From positions 4,200,501-4,264,500 of the forward strand of contig NZ_JAOVZR010000001.1 of assembly GCF_026619415.1 (NCBI RefSeq): a stretch of DNA of 64,000 nucleotides, in the 5' to 3' direction. Below the pieces are notes generated by a model, which worked only from the letters and a program-made list of their open reading frames with translations, was not told the origin of the DNA and searched no databases. The stretch is from Hoeflea algicola (GTDB lineage Bacteria; Pseudomonadota; Alphaproteobacteria; Rhizobiales; Rhizobiaceae). The translations under genes and the position numbers were made by a program. This document shows, piece after piece, positions 12,760 to 21,335 of this stretch; the first letter of the stretch is position 1, and each line of letters starts with the position of its first letter.

Positions 12760-13986
12760 TCAGGCGCCGCCCAGTTGGGCGTTCCGGTCGATCAGGTATT
12801 TGTCAAACAGCGGCAGGCTGGCGGCCCCCAGCGCGCGGGCCAGTGTGCCGACCGTTCCGGGCAGGATAGCTGGCATCTGCAGGCCACGTAGATCGTAATG
12901 ACCGGTTTCCGTGCGTGTTGCCGCGACGATTTTCTCGCGGATCGGGACGGGCAGGCCGCCATCGATGATCACATGCTCGAAATCGATGATTGACGCCGCC
13001 GAGACAACTGCCTGCGCCAACCCGCGGGCGACGATGCCGATCCATTCTTCGGTCAGATCCTCAAACCCTTCCCAATGCTCGGGGCTGTGCCACAGCGCCG
13101 ACGGATCCCGGCCTTCGGCCTGCAGCATTCGTTCAAGCAGCATGATCGAGGCGCGGTCGAGCAATTGCACCGGCTTGCCGTCGGGGCCGGCGACCGGAAG
13201 CGGGCCGAGGGCGCCGGCATTGCCGTGCCGGCCTGCATAGACACTGCCGTTGAGCACCACGCCACCGCCGACGAAGGTGCCGATATAGAGATAGAGATAA
13301 TCGTGCAGGCCCTGGTGCCGGCCGAACACCAGCTCGGCAGCGCAGGCCGCGGTGGCGTCGTTCTGCAGATAGACCGGCAGATTGCAGACCGCGGCCAGTT
13401 CGGCTCTCAGGTCGCAACCGCGCCACAAATCCATTTCCGCCCGCGGCGCGCCGGCCTGCTCGGTCCAGTTCCACAATTCGAACGGGGTGGCGATGCCAAG
13501 TCCGGCGACCCTGACTCTGTGCTCCGCGGGCAGGTCGGTCAGCATCTCGTCGATTCCGTTGCGAACAAAATCGATGATCGATGGCGGTGTCGGCCATGGG
13601 TAGCTTTTGCGCAGCATTGCCTTGGTAGCGCCGAGAAAATCGATCAGAATGAGTTCGGCGCTGCGGCGTCCGACCTTGAGGCCGATGAAAAATGCCCCGT
13701 CGGGATTGATCGACAGCGGCACCGAGGGTTGCCCGACCTTGCCACGGATCGGTTCGCCCTTGACGATCAGGTCCTCCGCCTCCAGCTCGCGCATGATCAC
13801 CGAACCGGTTTGCGCTGACAGCCCGGTCATGCGCGAGATGTCGGTCTTGGTAAGGCCGCCATGGGCATAGACGAGGCTGAGCACCAGGCGCTGATTGTAG
13901 GCGCGAAGGCCGCTCTGGTTTGATCCCTTCAAGGGCGACACGGTTGGCCTCGCGGTCTTCTCGCCGGCGTTATGGTCATGTGGCAC
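12760..13986 (-). CDS. frcR: ROK-family transcriptional regulator, likely fructose operon repressor FrcR
   Basis: About 408 residues: an N-terminal winged helix (LSLVYAHGGLTKTDISRMTGLSAQTGSVIMREL) followed by a ROK sugar-kinase-like domain (YLYLYIGTFVGGGVVLNG, NDATAACAAELVFG). I choose the GTG at 13986 because GGGGGGAG lies at good spacing; upstream ATG codons have no such site. It is divergent from frcBCAK with an inverted repeat at 14072 in between. A ROK regulator in this position is known next to frc genes in rhizobia; its effector sugar is inferred. Confidence 0.8.
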   Translation of the reverse strand: MPHDHNAGEKTARPTVSPLKGSNQSGLRAYNQRLVLSLVYAHGGLTKTDISRMTGLSAQTGSVIMRELEAEDLIVKGEPIRGKVGQPSVPLSINPDGAFFIGLKVGRRSAELILIDFLGATKAMLRKSYPWPTPPSIIDFVRNGIDEMLTDLPAEHRVRVAGLGIATPFELWNWTEQAGAPRAEMDLWRGCDLRAELAAVCNLPVYLQNDATAACAAELVFGRHQGLHDYLYLYIGTFVGGGVVLNGSVYAGRHGNAGALGPLPVAGPDGKPVQLLDRASIMLLERMLQAEGRDPSALWHSPEHWEGFEDLTEEWIGIVARGLAQAVVSAASIIDFEHVIIDGGLPVPIREKIVAATRTETGHYDLRGLQMPAILPGTVGTLARALGAASLPLFDKYLIDRNAQLGGA

Positions 13987-14071
13987 CTGTATGTCTCCCC
14001 CCGGCATTCTACTGAAAAGCCCGATGTCCACTTGCAAAACAATGGGGCAAAGATCAAGCTCGGTCAATTAG

Positions 14072-14098
14072 TAAATAAGAATGATTTATTTATTGACA
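14072..14098 (+). promoter_or_regulatory. Inverted repeat abutting a TTGACA -35 box, likely FrcR operator
   Basis: TAAATAA (14072-14078) and TTATTTA (14086-14092) form a perfect 7-bp inverted repeat with a 7-base spacer. TTGACA follows directly at 14093-14098 and could be the -35 box of the frcB promoter; the -10 region is weak. A repressor bound here would block frcB transcription, so FrcR is the obvious candidate. Confidence 0.5.
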
Positions 14099-14207
14099 GA
14101 AACAACCAAACCATGATGTTTTAGAAATGACCCGGGATCGGGAGAGAGCGTTTTCTGGGTCACTGCGCATGCAGACTTATCTGCGAAGCAAATTCCGGGA
14201 GGATAGA

Positions 14208-15245
14208 ATGAACACGATTTCCACACTCAAGACCGGGCTTCTGGCCGCCGCCGCTCTGGGCGTCATGGCTGCAGCCCCTGCTTATGCCGCCAGCCACAGC
14301 GTCGGCGCATGCCTGATTACCAAGACCGACACCAACCCGTTTTTCGTCAAGATGAAGGAAGGCGCCGAAGCCAAGGCAGCCGAACTCGGAATCACGCTGA
14401 AATCCTATGCCGGCAAGATTGACGGCGACCATGAAAGCCAGGTCGCCGCCATCGAAACCTGCATCGCCGACGGCGCCAAGGGCATTCTGATCACCGCGTC
14501 CGACACATCCTCGATCGTTAGTTCGGTCAAGCAGGCCCGCGATGCCGGTCTGCTGGTGATTGCTCTCGATACGCCGCTCGATCCGATTGACGCTGCTGAT
14601 GCGACGTTTGCCACCGACAATTTTCTCGCCGGCGAACTGATCGGCAAATGGGCCGCCGCATCGCTCGGCGATGAAGCGGCCAACGCCAAGATTGGCATGC
14701 TTGACCTCGGCGTCAGTCAGCCAACCGTTGGCGTTCTGCGAGACCAGGGCTTCCTCACCGGCTTCGGTATCGACATCAAGGACGCCGCCAAGTGGGGTGA
14801 CGAAGACGATGCACGCATTGTCGGCCATGATGTGACTGCCGGCAATGAAGAAGGCGGTCGCAAGGCCATGGAAAACCTGCTGGCATCCGATCCGATGATC
14901 AACGTCGTCTACACCATCAACGAACCCGCAGCAGCCGGTGCCTATGAAGCGCTCAAGGCCATCGGCCGCGCCGGCGATGTGCTGATCGTCTCCGTTGATG
15001 GCGGCTGCCCGGGTGTGGCCAACGTCAAGGATGGCGTCATCGGCGCCACCTCGCAGCAATATCCGCTGCTGATGGCCTCGCTCGGTATCGAGGCAATTGC
15101 CGCCTGGGCCAAGGACGGCACCAAGCCGGCGCTGACCGAAGGCAAGGACTTCTTCGACACCGGCGTAGCACTTGTCACCGACAAGCCGGTTGAGGGCGTC
15201 GAGTCGATCTCGGTCGCCGAAGGCATGGACAAGTGCTGGGGTTGA
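14208..15245 (+). CDS. frcB: Fructose ABC transporter substrate-binding protein FrcB
   Basis: The 345-residue periplasmic sugar-binding protein belongs to the LacI-like peripla_BP_4 fold. The signal peptide is [27 protein letters not shown]. The mature part starts [19 protein letters not shown], close to ribose/fructose binding proteins, and [12 protein letters not shown] and [11 protein letters not shown] are hinge motifs. ATG 14208 is preceded by GGGAGGATA. It is first of frcBCAK. Fructose as ligand comes from synteny with the characterised Sinorhizobium system, not from residues I can verify. Confidence 0.9.
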   Translation: MNTISTLKTGLLAAAALGVMAAAPAYAASHSVGACLITKTDTNPFFVKMKEGAEAKAAELGITLKSYAGKIDGDHESQVAAIETCIADGAKGILITASDTSSIVSSVKQARDAGLLVIALDTPLDPIDAADATFATDNFLAGELIGKWAAASLGDEAANAKIGMLDLGVSQPTVGVLRDQGFLTGFGIDIKDAAKWGDEDDARIVGHDVTAGNEEGGRKAMENLLASDPMINVVYTINEPAAAGAYEALKAIGRAGDVLIVSVDGGCPGVANVKDGVIGATSQQYPLLMASLGIEAIAAWAKDGTKPALTEGKDFFDTGVALVTDKPVEGVESISVAEGMDKCWG

Positions 15246-15274
15246 TAACTTCTTCCTGCAAGTAAACAGTGGTG

Positions 15275-15337
15275 GGGCGGCATTCGGGCCGCCTCACTGC
15301 CAAAGGACGGCCCGGATCAGGCATCTGCCTGGTCGGG
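15275..15337 (+). other. Two hairpins between frcB and frcC
   Basis: The 133-bp gap holds GGCGGC/GCCGCC (about 15276-15293) and CCCGGATCAGGCA with TGCCTGGTCGGG (15311-15337). Such stem-loops after a binding-protein gene commonly protect the upstream mRNA, giving more binding protein than permease. No T-run follows, so full termination is unlikely. Confidence 0.55.
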
Positions 15338-15378
15338 TGTCAAAGCGGACGGATACCGCGTGACGTTTGGGAGGAACC

Positions 15379-16440
15379 ATGTCCAGTACGCAGGAATTCG
15401 AAAAGGCTGCGGCCGCGAGCCCGACGGCTGTCGCTGAATTTGCAGTGCACGACAAAAGCGCGATCAAGCGGATCCAGTATGCGTTGCACCAGACCCCCTC
15501 GGCGGTGCCGCTGATCGTATTGATCGGCTCTACCCTGGTTTTCGGCGCGCTGCTGGGTGAAAAGTTCTTCTCGCCCTTCGCACTTACCTTGATCCTGCAG
15601 CAGGTGCAGATTGTTGGCATTCTAGGCGTCGCCCAATCGCTGGTGATCCTGACCGCAGGTATCGACCTGTCGGTCGGCGCGATCATGGTGCTTTCTTCGG
15701 TGGTGATGGGGCTGTTCACCTTCCGCTATGGCCTGCCGGTGCCGATTGCCGTGCTTGCCGGCATCGCCTGCGGCGCCATTTGCGGCTACATCAACGGCTT
15801 TCTCGTTGCGGTGATGAAGCTGCCGCCGTTCATCGTTACGCTGGGCATGTGGCAGATCGTGCTGGCCACCAATTTCCTCTATTCCGCCAACGAGACCATC
15901 CGCGCCCAGGATATTGCCGATCAGGCGCCGTTGTTGCAGTTCTTTGGCAACAAGATCGCCATTGGTGGCGCTATCTTCACCTACGGTGTGATTTTCATGG
16001 TGCTGCTGGTACTGGTGATGGCCTATATGCTCAAGCAGACTGCATGGGGACGCCATGTCTATGCCGTCGGCGATGATCCTGAAGCCGCGGAATTGTCGGG
16101 CGTGCAGGTCAAGCGCACGCTGATCTCCGTCTATGTCCTGTCCGGACTGGTGTGCGCCTTTGCTGGCTGGGCCTTGATCGGTCGCATCGGCTCGGTCTCG
16201 CCGACGTCGGGACAATTGGGCAATATTGAATCGATCACCGCGGTGGTGATCGGCGGGATCTCGCTGTTTGGCGGGCGTGGGTCGATCATGGGCATGCTGT
16301 TCGGCGCGCTGATTGTCGGCGTGTTCTCGCTCGGTCTGCGCCTGATGGGCGCCGATGCGCAATGGACCTATTTGCTGATCGGCGTTCTCATCATCGCCGC
16401 CGTGACGGTGGACCAGTGGATCAGAAGGGTGTCAGTCTGA
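15379..16440 (+). CDS. frcC: Fructose ABC transporter permease FrcC
   Basis: The 353-residue permease of the RbsC/BPD_transp_2 family has around ten membrane helices and typical motifs VILTAGIDLSVGAIMVLSSV and GNIESITAVVIGGISLFGGRGS. The ATG at 15379 follows GGGAGGAACC. A longer-than-usual soluble N-terminus of about 40 residues precedes the first helix. Its stop overlaps the frcA start by one base (TGATG). Confidence 0.9.
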   Translation: MSSTQEFEKAAAASPTAVAEFAVHDKSAIKRIQYALHQTPSAVPLIVLIGSTLVFGALLGEKFFSPFALTLILQQVQIVGILGVAQSLVILTAGIDLSVGAIMVLSSVVMGLFTFRYGLPVPIAVLAGIACGAICGYINGFLVAVMKLPPFIVTLGMWQIVLATNFLYSANETIRAQDIADQAPLLQFFGNKIAIGGAIFTYGVIFMVLLVLVMAYMLKQTAWGRHVYAVGDDPEAAELSGVQVKRTLISVYVLSGLVCAFAGWALIGRIGSVSPTSGQLGNIESITAVVIGGISLFGGRGSIMGMLFGALIVGVFSLGLRLMGADAQWTYLLIGVLIIAAVTVDQWIRRVSV

Positions 16441-17216
16441 TGGAACCTATTCTCAAGGGACGCAATCTCTACAAGCGCTATGGCCGCGTGGTGGCGCTCG
16501 ACAATTGCGATTTCGATCTCCATCACGGCGAGATCCTGGCTGTGATCGGCGACAATGGTGCCGGCAAGTCAACGCTGATCAAGGCGATTTCGGGGGCGGT
16601 AACGCCCGATGAGGGCAAGATCTGGCTCGAAGGCAAGGAAATCCGCTTTCATTCGCCACTGGATGGGCGACATGCGGGGATCGAGACGGTCTACCAGACG
16701 CTGGCCATGTCGCCGGCGCTGTCGATCACCGACAACATCTTCATGGGCCGCGAATTGCGCAAGCCCGGCTTTCTGGGTTCGGTGATGCGGCAGCTCGACC
16801 ACAAGGCGATGGACAAGTTTGCCCGCGACAAGCTCAACGAACTCGGGTTGATGACGATCCAGAACATCAATCAGGCAGTCGAGACCCTGTCGGGTGGCCA
16901 GCGTCAGGGCGTGGCGGTGGCGCGCGCCGCAGCCTTTGGCTCCAAAGTGATCATTCTCGATGAGCCGACGGCCGCACTCGGCGTCAAGGAAAGCCGGCGC
17001 GTGCTGGAATTGATCCTCGATGTGCGCGCACGCGGCATCCCGATCATCCTGATCTCGCACAACATGCCGCATGTTTTCGAAGTTGCCGACCGGATCCATA
17101 TTCACCGGCTCGGCCAGCGGCTTTGCGTCATCAATCCCAAGGATTACACGATGTCCGATGCGGTGGCCTTCATGACCGGCGCCAAGGAACCGCCGCTAGA
17201 AGCGCAGGCGGCCTGA
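16440..17216 (+). CDS. frcA: Fructose ABC transporter ATP-binding protein FrcA
   Basis: The 258-residue protein has a single ABC ATPase domain: Walker A GDNGAGKST, signature LSGGQRQGVAVARA, Walker B VIILDEPTAALG, H-loop ISHNM. Most sugar CUT2 transporters use a fused double ATPase of about 500 residues; FrcA-type proteins are single-domain and presumably work as dimers. This length supports the frc assignment over ribose or xylose systems. Translation is coupled to frcC by TGATG. Confidence 0.92.
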   Translation: MEPILKGRNLYKRYGRVVALDNCDFDLHHGEILAVIGDNGAGKSTLIKAISGAVTPDEGKIWLEGKEIRFHSPLDGRHAGIETVYQTLAMSPALSITDNIFMGRELRKPGFLGSVMRQLDHKAMDKFARDKLNELGLMTIQNINQAVETLSGGQRQGVAVARAAAFGSKVIILDEPTAALGVKESRRVLELILDVRARGIPIILISHNMPHVFEVADRIHIHRLGQRLCVINPKDYTMSDAVAFMTGAKEPPLEAQAA

Positions 17217-17860
17217 GACCGGATGGGGGGCGGTATAACGCGGAAATTATCGCCGACAGGGCGATTGCCGGGGCAGGGGAAGCGCAGCGTTTCATCATCG
17301 CCCTCGCCGGTCCGCCGGGAGTTGGCAAATCAACCTTGTCGGAAGCCCTTGCGGCGGAACTAAAGCGACGTGGCCACGGCGCAGCAATTGTTCCGATGGA
17401 TGGCTTTCATCTCGACAATGCGGTGCTCGATAGCCGCGGCCAGCGAGCTCGCAAGGGGGCGCCTTTCACCTTCGATGCTGATGGCTATGCCGAATTGCTG
17501 CGACGGCTTAAAACCACGCCGCACAGCGAGATTGCCATTCCGGTCTTTGACCGGGAGCTTGATCTCGCCCGCGCCAGCGCCCGTATCATTGAACCGAGGC
17601 ATCGGTTTCTGATTGCCGAGGGCAATTACCTTCTGCTGGACCAGGAGCCCTGGTTCAAGATGGCAGCGCTGTTCGATTTCCGTGTGCTGCTCAAGGCCGA
17701 TCACACGGTGCTGCGGCAAAGGCTGATCGAGCGCTGGATCGTCCACGGCCTGAACGAAAGCCAGGCTATGGACCGGGCAATGTCCAATGACATTCCCAAT
17801 GCCGAACTGGTCATCAACGCCTCCCGCGGGGCCGATCTGGAAATCCTCAACCAGGTATGA
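17213..17860 (+). CDS. frcK: Putative sugar kinase FrcK (PRK/uridine-kinase fold), start uncertain
   Basis: P-loop kinase of the phosphoribulokinase/uridine kinase type: P-loop AGPPGVGKSTLSEAL, then PMDGFHLDNAVLDSRG and RKGAPFTFDADGYAELLRRL, and a late LLKADHTVLRQRLIERW segment. In Sinorhizobium the frc operon ends with a kinase-like frcK. No ATG or GTG lies in frame before the P-loop; only TTG (17123, deep inside frcA) or CTG (17213) do. An ATG at 17223 sits one base out of frame just before a G6 run (17225-17230); one extra G would bring it into frame as MGGRYNAEIIA. The start given is therefore a placeholder. Confidence 0.75.
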   Translation: MRPDGGRYNAEIIADRAIAGAGEAQRFIIALAGPPGVGKSTLSEALAAELKRRGHGAAIVPMDGFHLDNAVLDSRGQRARKGAPFTFDADGYAELLRRLKTTPHSEIAIPVFDRELDLARASARIIEPRHRFLIAEGNYLLLDQEPWFKMAALFDFRVLLKADHTVLRQRLIERWIVHGLNESQAMDRAMSNDIPNAELVINASRGADLEILNQV

Positions 17861-17912
17861 GGGCGGGCCCGCGGCGTTGACGCCGGGCCGCCCCTTCAGC
17901 GACCCCCACAAC

Positions 17913-17942
17913 AAAAAGCCCCGGCGTTTTCACGCCGGGGCT
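17913..17942 (-). terminator. Intrinsic terminator of the branched-chain amino-acid binding protein gene
   Basis: AGCCCCGGCGT and ACGCCGGGGCT form an 11-bp perfect stem with a four-base loop. On the minus strand it is followed by TTTTTG, giving a good rho-independent terminator 26 bp after the stop at 17968. It may also stop frcK transcripts from the other side. Confidence 0.9.
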
Positions 17943-17967
17943 CAATCAGATCAGGTTGTCAAAAACC

Positions 17968-19071
17968 CTAGTCGAGCTGCTCGTACTTGCCGTCGTGCCA
18001 CTTGTAGAACACGTAGCCCGGCAGCGAAACGTCGCCCTTGTCGTCGAAGGCCAGGTCGCCGAGCACGGTCTTGAAGTCACCAGCGTTGAGTGCTTCGCGA
18101 ACCGCATCATAGTCGGTCGAACCGGCTGCCGAGACGGCCTGTGCATAGGCCTGGATGGCCGCATAGGTGTACATCACGTAGCCTTCGGTGGTCTTGCCGG
18201 CATCCTGAAGTGCCTTCACGACATCCGCAGCATTCGGGTTCTTGGTCGGATCCGGGGAGAAGGTCATCAGCGTACCTTCGCCGGCGTCACCGGTAATTGC
18301 CCAATACTCGTCGGTCACCAGGGCATCGCCCGAGATCAGGACGGTATCCATGCCTTGTTCGCGCATCTGACGCACCATCAAGCCGGCTTCGGTGTGGTAG
18401 CCGCCGACATAAAGAACGTCGATGCCTTCCTGCTTCATCTTCGACACGAGTGCCGTGTAGTCCTTTTCACCAGCGGTGTAGGCTTCGTACATCGCTGCGG
18501 TGCCGCCACCGGCTTCAAAAGAACCCTTGGTGGCGTCTGCAAGACCCTTGCCATAGGCGGTCTTGTCGTGAACGAAGGCGATCTTCTTGCCGGCAAAGTT
18601 CTTCAGCAGGTAGGCTGCTGCAGTTTCGCCCTGCTGGTCATCACGGCCGCAAACGCGGTAGATGCCGCCATCGGCGCCGCCCGGACGCTCGTCGGTGAAT
18701 GTCGGGTTGGTCGAAGCTGGCGAAATCTGGATGATGCCTTCATCCGAATACACTGCCGACGCCGGGATCGAAGAACCTGAGCAGAAGTGACCTGCCACGA
18801 AGGACACGCCGTTACCTGCGAACTGGTTGGCAACTGCAACTGCCTGCTTCGGATCGCAAGCGTCATCGCCGATTTCCAGCTTCAGCATTTCCCCATTGAC
18901 GCCACCGGCGGCGTTGATATCGGCCACAGCCTGTTCGGCGCCGATCTTCATCTGCTCACCAAACGATGCGTATTGGCCAGTCATCGGACCAGCGGTCGCA
19001 ATGACGATATCGGCCGAAGCCGAAGACATTGCGAAGCCAAGAGCGGCTCCTGCCAAAAGTATCTTCTTCAT
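17968..19071 (-). CDS. livJ: Branched-chain amino-acid ABC transporter substrate-binding protein
   Basis: The 367-residue Leu/Ile/Val-binding family protein has signal peptide MKKILLAGAALGFAMSSASA. The mature part starts DIVIATAGPMTGQYASFGEQMKIGA; GHFCSGSSIPASAVYSDEGI and QISPASTNPTFT form the typical ligand pocket. ATG 19071 is chosen because the signal peptide starts there. It is last in the minus-strand run livHMGF-DUF6867-livJ, separated from the others by 170 bp and ended by its own terminator, so it may have its own promoter. Confidence 0.92.
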   Translation of the reverse strand: MKKILLAGAALGFAMSSASADIVIATAGPMTGQYASFGEQMKIGAEQAVADINAAGGVNGEMLKLEIGDDACDPKQAVAVANQFAGNGVSFVAGHFCSGSSIPASAVYSDEGIIQISPASTNPTFTDERPGGADGGIYRVCGRDDQQGETAAAYLLKNFAGKKIAFVHDKTAYGKGLADATKGSFEAGGGTAAMYEAYTAGEKDYTALVSKMKQEGIDVLYVGGYHTEAGLMVRQMREQGMDTVLISGDALVTDEYWAITGDAGEGTLMTFSPDPTKNPNAADVVKALQDAGKTTEGYVMYTYAAIQAYAQAVSAAGSTDYDAVREALNAGDFKTVLGDLAFDDKGDVSLPGYVFYKWHDGKYEQLD

Positions 19072-19240
19072 GTCATCTCCCAGTAACACCTGTTCGTTTC
19101 CTTTCCCTGGCACCGCAGGTGTACATACGGTTCGGCGCCGGGGTGGGGGGCATTATGCCCCGTGTGCAACCATCTAAGCCGATATTTCAAAAGAAATATA
19201 GTGCTTTTTCAATGGTGGTTCGCGACGTTTCGCTATGCGG

Positions 19241-19591
19241 TTAATTGCCCTTCCGGCGCCAGCCGAACGGGCCTGCCCGGTCGAATGCGAAACTGTACTG
19301 CTGCGCAATCTGGCCGGCGCGGGTAAAGCGCATGCCGAGAAACGCGAAGATCATGATGACGATGAAATCCACCACGTAATAGTAGGGCGACAGCAAGGTG
19401 CCACTGAACAATGCGAAGTGAATGAAGCGCACTGCCAAGCCCAGGATAATCATGTATCCGACGAGCTGAAGCGGCGTTCTCCAGGTTGACGCTACCGCGC
19501 GCCCGGTCAGCCAGGCGGTGCCGCCGCCCAGGATCATCGTCACGAAGATGAATTCGCTGATCGAGACTTCCCACAAGAAATTATTGGCCAT
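19241..19591 (-). CDS. DUF6867-like small membrane protein in the liv operon
   Basis: The 116-residue protein has about three hydrophobic helices (FIFVTMILGGGTAWLTGRAV, LVGYMIILGLAVRFIHFALF, YVVDFIVIMIFAFLGMRF) and a soluble tail ending FGWRRKGN. ATG 19591 is preceded by GAGGA at seven bases; a TTG six codons earlier overlaps the livF stop. It resembles the DUF6867 proteins found next to liv genes in Rhizobiales. Its function is unknown; tight linkage to livF suggests a role with the transporter. Confidence 0.75.
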   Translation of the reverse strand: MANNFLWEVSISEFIFVTMILGGGTAWLTGRAVASTWRTPLQLVGYMIILGLAVRFIHFALFSGTLLSPYYYVVDFIVIMIFAFLGMRFTRAGQIAQQYSFAFDRAGPFGWRRKGN

Positions 19592-19605
19592 GACCTGTTC
19601 CTCGA

Positions 19606-20337
19606 TCAATGTGCGCCCCCTTCAAGATAGGCGGCGCGAACCTCATCGCGCTTGAGCAATTCGTCGCCGGTTCCCGACAGCGTGATGTTGCCATTGACCA
19701 TCACATAACCGCGGTGCGCGAGCTTGAGAGCGTGGAACGCATTCTGTTCAACCAGAAACACGGTCAGCCCTTCATTGCTGTTGAGTTCCTTGATGATCTC
19801 GAAGATCTGCTTGACGATCAACGGCGCCAGGCCGAGCGAGGGCTCGTCCAGCAAAAGCAGCTTCGGTCGGCTCATTAGCGCGCGGGCCATGGCCAGCATC
19901 TGTTGTTCGCCGCCAGACAGTGTGCCGCCGCGCTGGCTTGCACGCTCCTTGAGCCGTGGAAACAAATCGAACATCCGTTTCAGATCTTCGTCGAAATATT
20001 CGTCGGAAACCAGTTGCGCGCCCATCTGGAGATTTTCCAGCACGGTCATGTGGCCGAAGATTCTGCGGCCTTCCGGCGATTGGGCGATGCCCATCCGGAT
20101 GATCTCGTGTGTCGGCTTGCGGGTGATATCCTGGCCGTCGAAGATGATCTCGCCGGTGCGCGCCTGAGGGCTGCCGCAGACAGTCATCATCAGCGTCGAC
20201 TTTCCGGCGCCATTTGCGCCGATCAGGGTAACGATCTCACCCTTGTAGACATCGACGTCAACGCCGCGAAGCGCAACGATTTTGCCGTAGTAGGTCTCCA
20301 CCCCGCGGATGGTCAGAAGCTTTTCGCCGCCGCTCAT
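19606..20337 (-). CDS. livF: Branched-chain amino-acid ABC transporter ATP-binding protein LivF
   Basis: The 243-residue ABC ATPase shows Walker A GANGAGKST, signature LSGGEQQMLAMARALM, Walker B LLLDEPSLGL and switch His region VFLVEQN. It pairs with LivG to power import of leucine, isoleucine and valine, often other amino acids too. Start overlaps the livG stop by four bases. Confidence 0.95.
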   Translation of the reverse strand: MSGGEKLLTIRGVETYYGKIVALRGVDVDVYKGEIVTLIGANGAGKSTLMMTVCGSPQARTGEIIFDGQDITRKPTHEIIRMGIAQSPEGRRIFGHMTVLENLQMGAQLVSDEYFDEDLKRMFDLFPRLKERASQRGGTLSGGEQQMLAMARALMSRPKLLLLDEPSLGLAPLIVKQIFEIIKELNSNEGLTVFLVEQNAFHALKLAHRGYVMVNGNITLSGTGDELLKRDEVRAAYLEGGAH

Positions 20338-21335
20338 GCCTTGCCTCCCTTACCGTTCTCCGACGGTTTCTTGCCTGCTTTTGCCGCGATTTCCGGCAGA
20401 TCGGCGGCGATCTCCTCGATTGTTGCGACTTCATCTTCGTCAACCCCGAGATAGGCGGAAATCACCCGCGGGTCGTTCTTGACGTGTTCGGCGTTGCCAT
20501 CCGAGATTTTCTCACCGTAATCGAGCACCACGATATGATCCGATATTTCCATGACCACGCCCATGTCGTGCTCGATCAAGAGGATCGAGGTGCCGTGATC
20601 GCGGCGGATATATTGAAGCAGATCGTTGAGTTCGGTCGACTCCCGCGGGTTGAGCCCGGCCGCCGGTTCGTCAAGGCACAGAAGATGCGGCCGCGTGCAC
20701 ATGGCGCGGGCGATTTCGAGCCGTCGTTGTGCCCCGTAAGGCAGGTCCGCCGCCGGGTCGTCAGCACGGTCGATGAGGCCGGTCTTTTCCAGCCAGTAAG
20801 CGGCGAAATCGATCGCCTCGCCACGTGCCTTGCGGAAACCGGGCAGGTTGAAGATGCCGCCAATGGTCATCGATGAGGCAATCATCAGCGGATTGTGCTG
20901 GGCCACCAGCAGGTTTTCCAGCGCTGTCATGCCGCCGAACAGGCGAATGTTCTGGAACGTGCGGGCAACCTTGGCGCGCTTGGTGATTTCGAAATCGGGC
21001 ATCCGCTCGAGCAGGAACACGCCGGATTTTTCGCGTGAATCGAATTGCCGGCCGGTGCGGGTCAGCGCGTCGACCTTGTCTTGCTGCAGGCCTTCGCCAT
21101 GGCGCATGACAATGCGCCCTTCGGTCGGCTTGTAAAATCCCGTTACGCAGTTGAACACGGTGGTCTTGCCGGCGCCATTAGGTCCGATCAGCGCGGTGAT
21201 ATCGCCGCGACCGACATTGAAGCTTAGATCGTTGATGGCGACCAGACCGCCAAAGCGCATGGTCAGATGTTCGACAGAGAGCACCACATTGGTGTCCCAA
21301 TTTTTTTCGGATGCAGTTTTCATTGCGGTTTCCAT
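20334..21335 (-). CDS. livG: Branched-chain amino-acid ABC transporter ATP-binding protein LivG
   Basis: The 333-residue ABC ATPase shows Walker A GPNGAGKTT, signature region DLPYGAQRRLEIARAM and Walker B LLCLDEPAAGLNP. It is about 75 residues longer than the E. coli protein. The excess is an insertion after the Walker A domain (around GLQQDKVDALTRTGRQFDSR) and a charged C-terminal tail (EEIAADLPEIAAKAGKKPSE). Start overlaps the livM stop. Confidence 0.95.
   Translation of the reverse strand: METAMKTASEKNWDTNVVLSVEHLTMRFGGLVAINDLSFNVGRGDITALIGPNGAGKTTVFNCVTGFYKPTEGRIVMRHGEGLQQDKVDALTRTGRQFDSREKSGVFLLERMPDFEITKRAKVARTFQNIRLFGGMTALENLLVAQHNPLMIASSMTIGGIFNLPGFRKARGEAIDFAAYWLEKTGLIDRADDPAADLPYGAQRRLEIARAMCTRPHLLCLDEPAAGLNPRESTELNDLLQYIRRDHGTSILLIEHDMGVVMEISDHIVVLDYGEKISDGNAEHVKNDPRVISAYLGVDEDEVATIEEIAADLPEIAAKAGKKPSENGKGGKA

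Noticed and set aside
19147..19161. GGGGCATTATGCCCC palindrome between livJ and DUF6867 genes
   Set aside because: It is a perfect 15-bp dyad but lacks a T-run and no regulator is indicated; could be chance in a G-rich stretch.
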